Source of the DNA: Dactylorhiza incarnata
Lineage: Eukaryota; Streptophyta; Magnoliopsida; Asparagales; Orchidaceae
DNA length: 64,000 nt
Direction of reading: 5' to 3'
NCBI GenBank assembly: GCA_033032865.1
Contig: JAWHQI010000049.1
Coordinates: 1,798,001 to 1,862,000, forward strand
The position numbers and the translations under genes were made by a program. This document shows positions 1-9,278 of the stretch, in pieces. The first letter of the stretch is position 1; the number at the start of each line of letters is the position of its first letter. The notes below the pieces were generated by a model. That model ran no database searches. It saw only the letters and a list, made by a program, of their open reading frames with translations, and was not told the DNA's origin.

Positions 1-60
1 GCTCAAACACAAACACATGCACACACACAGACACAGAAAACTAAACACATAAACATCCAT
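1..60. repeat. CA-rich simple sequence at the window edge
   Basis: The first bases are an imperfect run of acacac and cacaga units, the same vocabulary as the longer tract at about 1020-1795. It has no coding character. Confidence 0.7.
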
Positions 61-258
61 TTGCGAGCTGTAGCAATGTCTTTCACGTACGGCCGCCGCC
101 GTTATCTCCCCTCTCTTTGACGGTCGCCACCACCGTCGCCGCTCTCTTCCACGGCAGCCGCCATCCTCGTTCTCTTTCTCGGCCGTCGCCGTGCGCCGTT
201 CTCTTCCTCTAGTTTATTAAGTTTTGTCTATTTCCTTCCCTTTCACATTAATGAAATA

Positions 259-282
259 TATGGAGGGAAACTTCCCTCCATA
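259..282. repeat. Short perfect inverted repeat (hairpin)
   Basis: Arms tatggagggaa and ttccctccata are perfect reverse complements, 11 bp each, separated by only 2 bp. They lie at the edge of the GC-rich patch next to AT-rich DNA. This could be a small transposon scar, an RNA hairpin or chance; nothing else supports a function. Confidence 0.6.
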
Positions 283-734
283 AAATTTTGCACAAAACAA
301 ATCAAAAAATTTAAAACATATTAATATAATTTTTGAATAAAAATAACCATCGCGCACTGGCCCCGCATGCACGCATATTTTTTCATTGTGCGCAGGGGTG
401 AAATAATTGTACCCTTCGAGCGCTCATTTTTCGCTCGAGCACGTGCTTTTCACTCGGATGCGCTTTTTATTTCTCGAGCACACATTTTTTTTCAGTCGCG
501 CGCATTGCACTAGCTCTATCTTTTTTGCTCGGGAGCATAAATAAATTTGTCAACGCACATGTTTTTTGCTCGGGAGCTAGCGTTTTAATGAAAATATATG
601 TCATATATATATATTGATTGATGGATGACACATGCTTTAATGAAAATAAATGTGTAATGAAATGCATAAGTACATGTCAAATCAATTCATAAATACAACA
701 CGTTGTTCAATAAAATTTACTTTTTAAATAAGAT

Positions 735-985
735 TTATGTTTTTTTAAATAGAATTGCCCCCGCTCAAATTTGTCCGCTCTCAGGAGCTCGATCAACTGA
801 CAGTGCACATGAGGCCCATGTTCCCTGCTCGACAATACCCCCGCCTCGACATTGCCCGACAGTGCACATGAGCTTTAAATAAGATTTATGTATTTTTAAA
901 TAAGGTTTATCCATTTATGTATTTTTTTAAAAGTAAGAATTACCCCGCTCAATTTCGTCCGCTCTCAGGCGCTCGATCAACTGAA
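735..985. repeat. Local duplication ending in a gctcgatcaactga motif
   Basis: Two related blocks, about 735-800 and 884-985, each run from aagatttatg through an A/T stretch to ccgctcaa, gtccgctctcagg and gctcgatcaactga. The second copy has extra AT-rich sequence inside. This is a diverged direct duplication with no coding potential. Confidence 0.6.
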
Positions 986-1019
986 TAAAAAATAATTGAA
1001 TATTAATTTAATTTTCTCA

Positions 1020-1795
1020 CCGGACATAAACACACACACACACACACACACAAACACACATACAAACACGGACACGCAAACACAAACACAGTCACAGACA
1101 TAGATACAGACTGACATAAACACGAACATAGTCAAACACAAACACAAACACGCATAGACACGCAAGCAAAGACACAAACACGTACAAAAACACATAGACA
1201 CAGACACACAACTAACACACATAGATACGCAAACACAGACACACACAAGCACAGACAAATATGCATAGATAGACAAACACTCACACACAACCCAAATACA
1301 TAGTCACAGACAAGCACGTGTACATACAAATATAGACACATAGACACAAACTCATGGACACAGACACAGACTTGTATAGATACATGGACACATACACAGA
1401 CACATGGACCGACACACATACGTACGTACACAGACACAAACACATGGACATAAACACAGACACATGGACCGACACATATACGCACACAGACACTCACAGA
1501 CATAGACACAAACAGTCATAGTCATAGACACACACACACACAATAACGCCACGACACACACACATAAACACCAAAGATAGACACACATAGACATTTGTGT
1601 ACACACACACACACAAACATACACAAACAAAGACACACACAGACATAGACACAGACACAGACACATGCAGATAGACGTAAACACACAAACACACATACAT
1701 TCAGATACAGACACACACATGCACAAGCAAATACAGATTACGCACAGACACAGACACAGACCCCATGCAACATGCACACACACATATGCACAATC
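1020..1795. repeat. Long degenerate CA-rich tract
   Basis: About 775 bp of imperfect (CA)n mixed with cagaca, acacat and acaaac units. On the minus strand this yields long Cys/Val/Met-only frames, an artefact of the dinucleotide bias rather than genes. The tract ends where ordinary sequence resumes at about 1795. Confidence 0.9.
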
Positions 1796-1843
1796 TTGAT
1801 TTTGAGTCGAGCTCAAGTTCAATGAGTTAATGAAGTACGATTT

Positions 1844-2084
1844 CATATACAAGATCGATATGATCGCCGAACAACACAAAATAATGGTTTACTTGTTGAG
1901 GGGGAACATCAAAATATCTTGGTAGAGTTTTATTGAGTATTAAGTAGGGTCGTTGAATTGACCTATCTTCATGGATATAAAGTAGTATTATTTTGGTGTG
2001 AGTGGTTTGACACTGGTGGGAAAAAGACTATGCATAAAGATAAATATTTTTTGAGCATCGACAAACTTCTCGTTGGTGTGAAGA
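1844..2084 (+). pseudogene. CACTA (En/Spm) transposase-associated DUF4216-like fragment
   Basis: Reading on + from about 1844 gives a frame with RRTTQNNGLLVEGEH, then VEFY, a stop (TGA), VLSRVVEL, LHGYKVVLFWCEWFDT and YFLSID. From knowledge of the family, this order matches the DUF4216-type region that accompanies Tnp2-like transposases of plant CACTA elements. There is one in-frame stop. The frame runs directly into the CACTA-like end at 2085 and is lost, so a younger element or end has cut an older transposase gene. The identification is from recalled family patterns, not a search. Confidence 0.65.
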
Positions 2085-2290
2085 CACTACTAGAAAATTG
2101 ATTTTTAGCTACACATTTTTTGCCAGGATTCAAAAACCGTGGCTAATACACTAGTATTAGATATGATTGCAAAACCGTGGCTAATAGGGAAGTTTTAGCC
2201 AGGGTTGCAAAAAAGCATGGATAATACTAAAGTATTAGCCACGACAAACAAAAATCTTGGCTATTACTGAGTATTAGCCACGACACGACC
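2085..2290 (+). repeat. CACTA-type left terminus with subterminal repeats
   Basis: After CACTACTAGAAAATTG come several copies, in both orientations, of a short word like ccgtggctaata / tattagccacg (near 2150, 2175, 2235 and 2275). Such clustered subterminal repeats are the transposase-binding landscape of CACTA elements. The core word is repeated about six times in 200 bp. Confidence 0.65.
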
Positions 2291-2533
2291 TTATTTTTCA
2301 TGAAATAAGGAGAGGCCCCCTCAATTTTTATTTCCCCCCTTCCATATTCAGCGTGGGCCTTCTTATATCCCGTCTTCTCCTCCATCGATTAGGGCAGGAG
2401 CCGCACGACGTGGTGAGATGAGGACGGGCAGAGTAGTGGCGACGGTTTGATTACACAGGTATGCTTTGCTCTGGGCTTCTGAATCTTCTCCTCCAGGCTC
2501 CAGTGATTGTGTTGATTCCTCTTCCTCTAAGGC

Positions 2534-3660
2534 TTGATTCTCCGGATTTCATTTCTTCACTTCTTTCCAGTACTTGCGCTTGCCCTCATCGTCCATTTTT
2601 TGTCCGTCGTAACTCTCGACGGTACCTTCTCTTTCTCCGCCGTGGACACTCCTCACCGTCCTTCTGTATCTCATTCTAGGATTGCAAGGAAAGTATTGAT
2701 GGAGCTCAAGGATGGGTGGAACGACACTAAGAGGATGATTAGAATCTGGAGGGTGTGAGACCCAAACCCATGTGGCTGGGCTGGAGTCACCTGCCATTTC
2801 CCCGACCTTCGAGTTAGATCAATCTCGATGTTTTAAAAACCCCTTCTGCCAAAATTTTCCTTCTCAAATTTCTATTGGGATGACTGTTTCTCCTTACCGG
2901 GCAGAAATCTTCCCTATATGCTTCTCGGAGGTATCATTTCAACCAGCATCGGCAAGCTCACCCGGCTCCGCGGGTGTAAAGGTTGCTAATCTAAGGAGAA
3001 ATTGCGATAATGACAACAAAATCTCCTTTTTTTACTGTTCTTGTGTTTTTTTTTAGGGTCCTGCATCAAAACAGCCTGTGTGGACCAATTCCTGCAGAGA
3101 TTATGAACTGCACTGAACTAAGAGCTTTATTTGTGATCATTTCCTTCTATATTCTGATAGTTATATATATTATATTTAATTTTGAATTAGTATCATTATT
3201 GATATGTACCAATGAAGGTACTTGAGAGCCAATTATCTCCAAGGGAGCATTCCTATTGAGCTGGGAGAACTTAAACATCTCACAATTCTGTATGTGTTCT
3301 GAATTTTCCTAATTGTTTATTCTCCATATTTTATTCTTGAAGTATAATAATATACAGCTACATGAAATGTTGAGATTTATCCAGCAATCTTTTAAGGGGG
3401 ACAATACCTCCTTCCATTGGCCAGCTCATGCATCTTCATTTCCTATGAGTATACTCGTTCGTGATTTCTTCTACGGCCCGATCCAATCTTTATTCTCTGC
3501 AGACTTATATTTACTCATCTATCAGCAAAAAATGGTGGTTCATTTGGTTTCAGGAATCTGTCCACCAACTTCTTATCGGGTGAAATTCCAAATGTTGGAG
3601 TTTTGGGCAAATTTGGAAACAGCTCGTATGTTCCTCCAATTCTTCCAAAATTTGTAATGT
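2534..3660 (+). pseudogene. LRR receptor-like kinase ectodomain fragment, exon-intron structure retained
   Basis: Conceptual translation in pieces gives a hydrophobic signal-peptide-like start (MILRISFLHFFPVLALALIV, from 2534), VTLDG, MELKDGWNDTK (about 2700), NLPYMLLGGIISTSIGKLTR (about 2908), LHQNSLCGPIPAEIMNCTEL (about 3060), LRANYLQGSIPIELGELKHL (about 3221), DLSSNLLRGTIPPSIGQLMH (about 3373) and NLSTNFLSGEIPNVGVLGKF (about 3562). These are in the right order for the N-cap and successive LRRs of plant receptor kinases of the FEI / At5g62710 type (recalled, not searched). AT-rich gaps between blocks look like introns, so genomic DNA rather than a cDNA was copied. A stop at about 2758 and frame changes break it. 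No transmembrane or kinase part follows. It lies inside a CACTA-like element, the usual pattern of gene-fragment capture. Confidence 0.75.
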
Positions 3661-4509
3661 ATATGTCACTGCTAATGTGTTCATGACATATATTTGACCA
3701 TAAACTCTAAACCATAAATCATGTATAAAACACAAAAATTGCATCTAATCTGTGTAGTTATAATGAGTCGTGATAAATGGAAGTCATGTATAAAACACAA
3801 AAATTATAATGAGTCGTGATAAATGGATGCAACTAATCTATATAGTTATAGTTGTTATAATCATAGAAAAAATAATATAACTTTTGTTATGTTTTTGGCA
3901 TCAATGTATCATCAGCTTATTAATAAAAATTGAATAAATCAAATTATTATGGGTTGTGACATTCTTAAATTATGAACAATTTGCACCATTAGAAACAGAC
4001 TATAAGTGTCACTATGAATAATTGAGATTGATCTTTGAGTCGGCCTTTCAATGAAAAGGACTATAGGATTTGGGGGCTAGTTATTTCCTTGATTTCATAT
4101 TCTTCTTCTTCCTTATGCTTTTTATGACGATTTTTATTATTCTTGGAAGGGTTGTGATGGTTCAATTGATCAATGAAATAATAGTGGGCATTCTATATAA
4201 AGTAGCATGACAATCTTTGGAAAATCTCAACTTTGTTGATGGATTATCCTTCTTATATTATGGTGACTATTTTGGAGCTCTTCTCGGGTTTCTTTCTTTC
4301 CTTTATATTGTTGGTAACATTAATCTCTTTTTTATTATTTATTCTGACTGCATATGCATGGCATTGGATTATTAGTACATTAGGCACTCTTACATGTAGA
4401 GTTTGTTGTGATTTCAATGAGACTACATATCTATAATCCTCCCTCCATTCCTATTTAAGAATCAGTAACCTATTTTATTCTAGTTATTGGAGGTTTTTGT
4501 ATGTATGAT
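3661..4509. other. AT-rich interior of the CACTA-like region, no gene seen
   Basis: AT-rich sequence with a short direct duplication around 3722-3830 (catgtataaaacacaaaaatt and taatgagtcgtgataaatgg each occur twice). A short hydrophobic frame at 4233-4436 has no recognisable domain. I see no exon of the LRR gene here. Confidence 0.5.
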
Positions 4510-4660
4510 TTATCCCATATTGAGTGATGTCAGTTATAGTTTATTATTCAGGTTAATTGGATTTTTGACCATCTCTAGTGATGTTAGTTATAGTTTATTA
4601 TTCAGGTTAAGAGGAGTCAGTTATAGTTTATTATTCAGGTTAAGAGGATTTTTGACCATC
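4510..4660. repeat. Short tandem duplication with agttatagtttattattcag core
   Basis: The word agttatagtttattattcag plus gttaa occurs three times (about 4530, 4577 and 4618), with gatttttgaccatctctaa after two of them. It is a small local tandem duplication. Confidence 0.75.
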
Positions 4661-4745
4661 TCTAAGGTCAATTGCAAACTGAATTTACTAATTTTCAGTC
4701 AACTTTCGATGAATTGGAAATGCAAGCTGAATAAAAATGTGGCCT

Positions 4746-4935
4746 GTGCAGTTTGGGCAAACTGCATGTGCAGTTTGGGCAAACTGCATGTGCAGTTTGG
4801 GCAAACTGCATGTGCAGTTTGGGCAAACTGCATGTGCAGTTTGGGCAAATTGCACATCGGCATGTGCAGTTTGGGCAAATTGCACATCGGCATGTGCAGT
4901 TTGGGCAAACTGAATGTGCAGTTTGGGAAAATTGC
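4746..4935. repeat. 22-bp tandem array whose unit is self-complementary
   Basis: About eight consecutive units of gtgcagtttgggcaaactgc plus a 2-bp linker. Each unit contains tgcagttt and its exact reverse complement aaactgca around gggc, so every monomer can fold as a hairpin. Two units carry an 8-bp extension (acatcggc) and the last units have substitutions. The array sits inside the CACTA-like region, next to a GT-rich minisatellite. Confidence 0.9.
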
Positions 4936-5350
4936 AGCTAAGTGTATGTGTCAGTGTGTGAGTGCGTGTGTGTGTGTGTGTTGTTTTTAAGAGCTGTGTA
5001 GTAAAGGGAGTGAAATGTTAAGTGTAGTGAAGTGTGTGTGTGTGGTGTTTTTAAGAGTTGTGTAGGGAAGTGTGTGTGATGTTAAGTGAATTGAAATGTC
5101 TGTGTGTATGTGTGTGCTATTTTTAAGAGTTGGGTATGTGTGTGTGATGTTAAGTGTAGTGTGTGTGCTATTTTTATGAGTTTTGTATGTGCGTGTGTGA
5201 TGTTAAGTGCAGTGAAATGTGTGCATGTGTGTGCTGTTTTAAGAGTTGTGCAGTGAAGTGTGTGCGATCAATGTTAAGTGCAGTAAACTGTGTGCGTGCT
5301 GTATGTTTTAAAGAGTTGTGTAGTGAAGTGAGTGATTTTAAGTGCAGTGA
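4936..5350. repeat. GT-rich minisatellite with gatgttaagtg units
   Basis: About six to seven irregular copies of a 50-70 bp unit made of gtgtgtgtgct, tttttaagagttgtg, tagtgaagtg and gatgttaagtgcagtgaa. Unit length varies because the internal GT run varies. No coding potential. Confidence 0.8.
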
Positions 5351-5929
5351 AGTGTCATTAAAAGGTGATCTTAATTTCAGAGCATTACAACTAAAACGTG
5401 AACTCTCTCATGACCATAATTTCAGTGTGAACTAAACAACGGGCGGCAAGTGTGTGTTTTATTGTACGCTTGTTTAATGGGGTGTGTATGGATTATGTAT
5501 GTATGGATGTGAGTTTGTATGGATGTTTCTGCTCTCATTTATTTGTAGGGTGATCTTAATTGCTCTCTTTTATTTGTAGGGTGCTCGAGCATTGACCGGC
5601 AAGTGACAAAAGATTCATTAGTCATAAAGTGATGGACGATTCATTTTTCTAAAAATGACGGATGATTTATATTAGAAACATGTTGATCTTGTAATGTAAT
5701 ATTGTATTATTTTAGAAGAGATGATAATAACTTGTACTCTATGTAATACTTTTTGGTGTGAATAAATACATGTTGATCTTGTTACGAAATATAAATATAT
5801 GTGTGTTTTCAAGATTATTATTTGTAATAAAATCTCAGGTACACAAAAAAAAGAAATGGAATATTTTTGATATATAAATGAATTGGCTGTAGTAAGAATA
5901 ATGGAAAACAAATGTAACGATTTTTTCGT

Positions 5930-6323
5930 TACTATTGTTTATTCTATTGTAACGAAATAATGTTTATTATACTTAATTGTAACGAAGTTAGTTTATTTTA
6001 GTGAGGAAAAAATAAATCATTTGTAACGAAATAGTTTTAATCGTAACTATTTTTTGTGAGGAAAAAAACATTCGTAACGAAATAATATTTATTGTGACCA
6101 ATTTATTGTGAGGAAGAATCTCTTTTTGGTGAGAAAGTATCATTTGTTACAATTAATTTATTTGTAACGACATGCATACATTCGTTACAAGAACTTTTAG
6201 CATCGACCTTTAGAGGAGGACCGTTACTTAAAGTTTTTTTCGTTACCAAAGAGTTTTTGTAACAATTTATGGCACTTACTGTAACGATTTAGGTCCTTAC
6301 TATAAGTGCAGTTTGTTGTAGTG
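5930..6323 (-). repeat. CACTA-type right terminus with gtaacgaa subterminal repeats
   Basis: From about 5930 the word tgtaacgaa and its complement ttcgttac recur about ten times in 390 bp, ending at gtttgttgtagtg (6311-6323), which read inward is CACTACAACAAAC. Dense subterminal repeats plus a CACTAC end support a CACTA terminus. The repeat word is unlike the one at 2085-2290. Confidence 0.65.
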
Positions 6324-8166
6324 CCTCTTCCTGATGCAAAGTTTCAAATGTTAAGGTTGGAATTAGAAGTCTTAGGCATCTTAGGATGAGTTATATGAAA
6401 AACGCTAAATGTTTGATGCAATTTGAGCAATCAAGACATCTCCAAAAATTACAAAATTTCTGTATAAGACTACTCTAAGGACTCTTAATCAAGATCAAAA
6501 AGTAAAAATTTAAAATTGTCAAAAAATCACTTCCTGTTTTCCGCGCTAGCACTAACGCCGGTGCTAGCGTGGGTGTTTGATTTTTCTGTTTTTCAAAATT
6601 TCTAAAAATCAATAAAAATTTGTTAGTTTATATGTACTACTTCCTTTTGTATGTCTGACTTTTATTATTTTTGTTTTATTTATATTATGAGAAATCAACT
6701 ACAAAAGTTCAAAATACAAAAATATGTTTTTGTGGTTTTCTGTTTTTGTTTCTTTAAAAAAATTTCAAAACGACAAAAAATACTGTATGATCTTTATTGT
6801 TAATATCAAGCATATATGAATTCAATTATTTAGAATTATTTACAATGTTAAAACTTGTTTGTTCATATTACTATGAACATTGTTTTGTTTATCATGCTTT
6901 GATATATCTAATTAAGTGCATCAATTGTATTGAATAATATGTCTAAAACCAAGCTTAGCATGCCTCTAAGTATGAGTAAATGTTTTGTGATTGATAATGA
7001 TACCTTTCACTCACTTATTTTGGTAATCTACTTGTGTGTTTAAATCTAAAAATGCTTGCTTGTGTATTGTAATTGTGCAATGAATTAAAACTTGCATAAG
7101 TTTACTACCTACACTACATTTGAATTGCACTTAAAAAATTAAGAAAAGTGGTTGTTTTTTTTAATTTATGTTGGCTTTGCAAAACAAGTGTATTCAGAGA
7201 AAGTCTCACAAAAGTGAACAAAAAATATAGACAAATATAACTCCACCAAGTACTACTTGGAAAGAATAGTAAAGTGTCTTGGGAAAACCTTGGTTATTAC
7301 ACCAATTTGTTAAAAATTATGTGCATTAAAGTGTGTGAAAGTTAATATACTTATGTTTTATTATGCACTTTACTCTACATATGTCTTGTATTTTGTGATT
7401 TAAATCAATTGTTAACATTGCTCAAAATGTACTTATGTGCACTTCATTATCTTTCATAACACTTCTTCTCATGAGTGTTAGATTCTAATGTTTTATCTAT
7501 ACTACTCTTTATATAATAAATGTACTAGATAACCTAGCATGATCTCTATAGTGTTTTGGTATCTCTTGAACTTAAAATTAAGTAACATTGTAGTATATTC
7601 TTTTTAGATATATTCATTTCATGCTTGGTAACTTTATGTAAAACTATGAGATTTCAAAAAGGTTAAAACATCTTACATTTTGAACTAAAACTCATATTTA
7701 TACTTATAATTTTCTTGCTCACAAAAAGATGTTTCTTATAATCTTTTGCTTGCTTACAACTCTTATATATGTATTTGAAATCTTTTCAACACTATGCTTA
7801 AACTCTTTATCATTTTCTATATTACAAAAGTTCGATCATGATTTATCATTTATAAAGAATGCCTCCTTACTACCTTCACCCCACCTTCTTTTGATAATAC
7901 TAAAAGGGGGAGATTAATTGAAGAAATCTAGAGGAGAAATCTAGACGATTTAGGGGATAATAAATAATTCATTTAATCTAACATTTAGGGGGAATATAAA
8001 ACATAAATTGCATTTATGTAGGGGGGCATTAAGATAGGGGGAGTATGCACTTTCTCATGCTTATAAAATTATATAGTTGCACTTTTATCTCGCTTATCAT
8101 ATATTATAAACACCTTTGTTGATTTCTTGTTAAAAGGATATGTTATTATCAAAAGGGGAAGATTAT
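6324..8166 (+). other. 3' noncoding tail of a Sirevirus-like copia element (S3) with several polypurine tracts
   Basis: AT-rich DNA with no gene. Near its right end it has aaaagggggagattaattg (about 7902), a tttagggggaat (about 7985), taggggggcattaagataggggga (about 8021-8042) and tcaaaaggggaagattattg (about 8150), the last directly before an LTR. Repeated polypurine-tract (PPT)-like words upstream of the 3' LTR are a known Sirevirus trait. A pair of gctagc-containing words near 6543-6567 echoes the palindromes in the following LTR. The left limit of the element is not defined. Confidence 0.55.
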
Positions 8167-9263
8167 TGGACATGTGTGTCACAACCCTTTGTTTGAGAAT
8201 AACAAATCTCATATTGTATTTGATCTTGCTTGTCATGTGTTAATAGTGTGCAGGAACTATAGGTGCATTACTCCACAGGTAGAAAGCAGCTTCAAATCAA
8301 ATTATCTGAAGGAGAGTTACCGCCAGTGCTAGGGATACCGCCTAGCGCTAGCACTACTACAGGTGCTAGCGCTGTCGCCTGGCGCTAGCGCTACCTCCTG
8401 GCACTAAATCGAGTTCAAGCACACAATGCCACGTCGCGATGGTTTCGTAACCGCTTCTACATGAACGCTACCGCAGGCGCTAGGAGCTACCGCTGGCGCT
8501 ATCTCTGAGTTATATAATTTGATGCCTTATCTCTCCTTTGGGAGAGACATTCTAGAGAGATTACTTGTGCCAAAATTCTAGAGCTGTTACTCTGCCGAAA
8601 GTTCATCTCCCGCTCAAAGCCAAAGAAGATTTCTGGAGTAGGAAATTAACACACTGCATCCGAAGAACGATCGCTTCAACCTCGATTATACTACAATAAT
8701 CCTTCATCCTCTTCTTTAGAAATCTCATAGTGGGAGTTTTTGTTATTTGCTTTATTTCATTATTGTGAATTTTTTTAGTAAACTCGCCTTGTGTTGGCGA
8801 CTAGGTCCTTGCGTGGCTTAGGGTGTAATTTGTCGCGTGAGTTGGCGACTAGGTCTAGGAGATTAGATCTAGGGGTGCTCGAGGCCATATTCGGGGAAGG
8901 ATTGGCTAGAGCAACTTGAGGCCATATCCAGGGAAGGATAGGCTAAAGCCAACCAGTTTGTGGGGATACGAGTCAGTATAGAAAAGGAAAAGATATTTAC
9001 ATTTGTACGCCTCTGATTTCTAGCGATATTGAAATCAAAATTATGTAAACACTTTTTTCATATAATACAATCATGTCTCAATTTATGTTTACTTGATTTC
9101 TTTCATTTGGCGTAAATTTTATTATTGCAAATTGCTTTTTGGTAAATTGTTATTTTGCTCTCATTTATTCCTAAACAATTTAGTAATTTCCTTAAAATTA
9201 TAAAAAGAATTTTTATTCCCTTATTCACCCCCCCCCCCTCTAAGGGCGCCTATCGATCCAACA
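8167..9263 (+). mobile_element. LTR of Sirevirus-like element S3
   Basis: Starts TGGACATG directly after a polypurine tract and ends CCAACA directly before a tRNA-iMet type primer site, giving a 1097-bp LTR with TG...CA ends. It holds a cluster of GCGCTAGC-type palindromes (about 8325-8510), a TATATAA at about 8511 and a poly-C run near 9228. It has internal sequence on both sides (PPT left, PBS right), so it is neither a solo LTR nor a normal 5' or 3' LTR of a complete element in this window. Confidence 0.75.
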
Positions 9264-9265
9264 AG

Positions 9266-9278
9266 TGGTATCACAGCC
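9266..9278 (+). other. Primer binding site (tRNA-iMet type) of S3
   Basis: TGGTATCACAGCC, 2 bp after the LTR end, differs by one base from the common plant copia PBS TGGTATCAGAGCC complementary to initiator methionine tRNA. The sequence changes to inverted coding DNA straight after it. Confidence 0.75.

Larger units (their letters stand above)
61..1019. other. Gene-less flank: GC-rich patch followed by AT-rich DNA
   Basis: Positions 61-215 are rich in gccgcc and gtcgcc steps, as in a plant 5' leader or low-complexity coding remnant, but no convincing reading frame follows. From about 290 the sequence is AT-rich. Around 415-575 it has scattered gctcgag/gctcggg words. A hairpin and an internal duplication are listed separately. 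No gene seen. Confidence 0.5.
2085..6323. mobile_element. CACTA-like transposon region (possibly two overlapping elements)
   Basis: The left boundary starts CACTACTAGAAAATTG at 2085 and the right boundary ends GTTTGTTGTAGTG at 6323, so both outer ends have the CACTAC start typical of plant CACTA elements. Between them are subterminal repeats, an LRR receptor-kinase gene fragment and tandem arrays, but no transposase. The two termini match only over the CACTAC core, their subterminal repeats differ (gccacggctaatac type left, gtaacgaa type right), and the 3-bp flanks (aga, cct) do not form a target duplication. They may belong to two different elements, one inserted in or recombined with the other. 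Confidence 0.55.

Noticed and set aside
977..1879. Several minus-strand frames of 60-175 residues rich in Cys, Val and Met
   Set aside because: They are translations of the CA-rich tract; the composition is entirely explained by the repeat and no domain is present.
4741..4935. CRISPR-like look of regularly repeated palindromic units
   Set aside because: There are no unique spacers between units, the genome is a plant's, and the units abut directly; it is an ordinary tandem repeat.
4487..4990. 167-residue plus-strand frame with VQFGQT/ACAVWANCM repeats
   Set aside because: It is the 22-bp and GT-rich arrays read through; 22 is not a multiple of three, so the repeat changes frame each unit.
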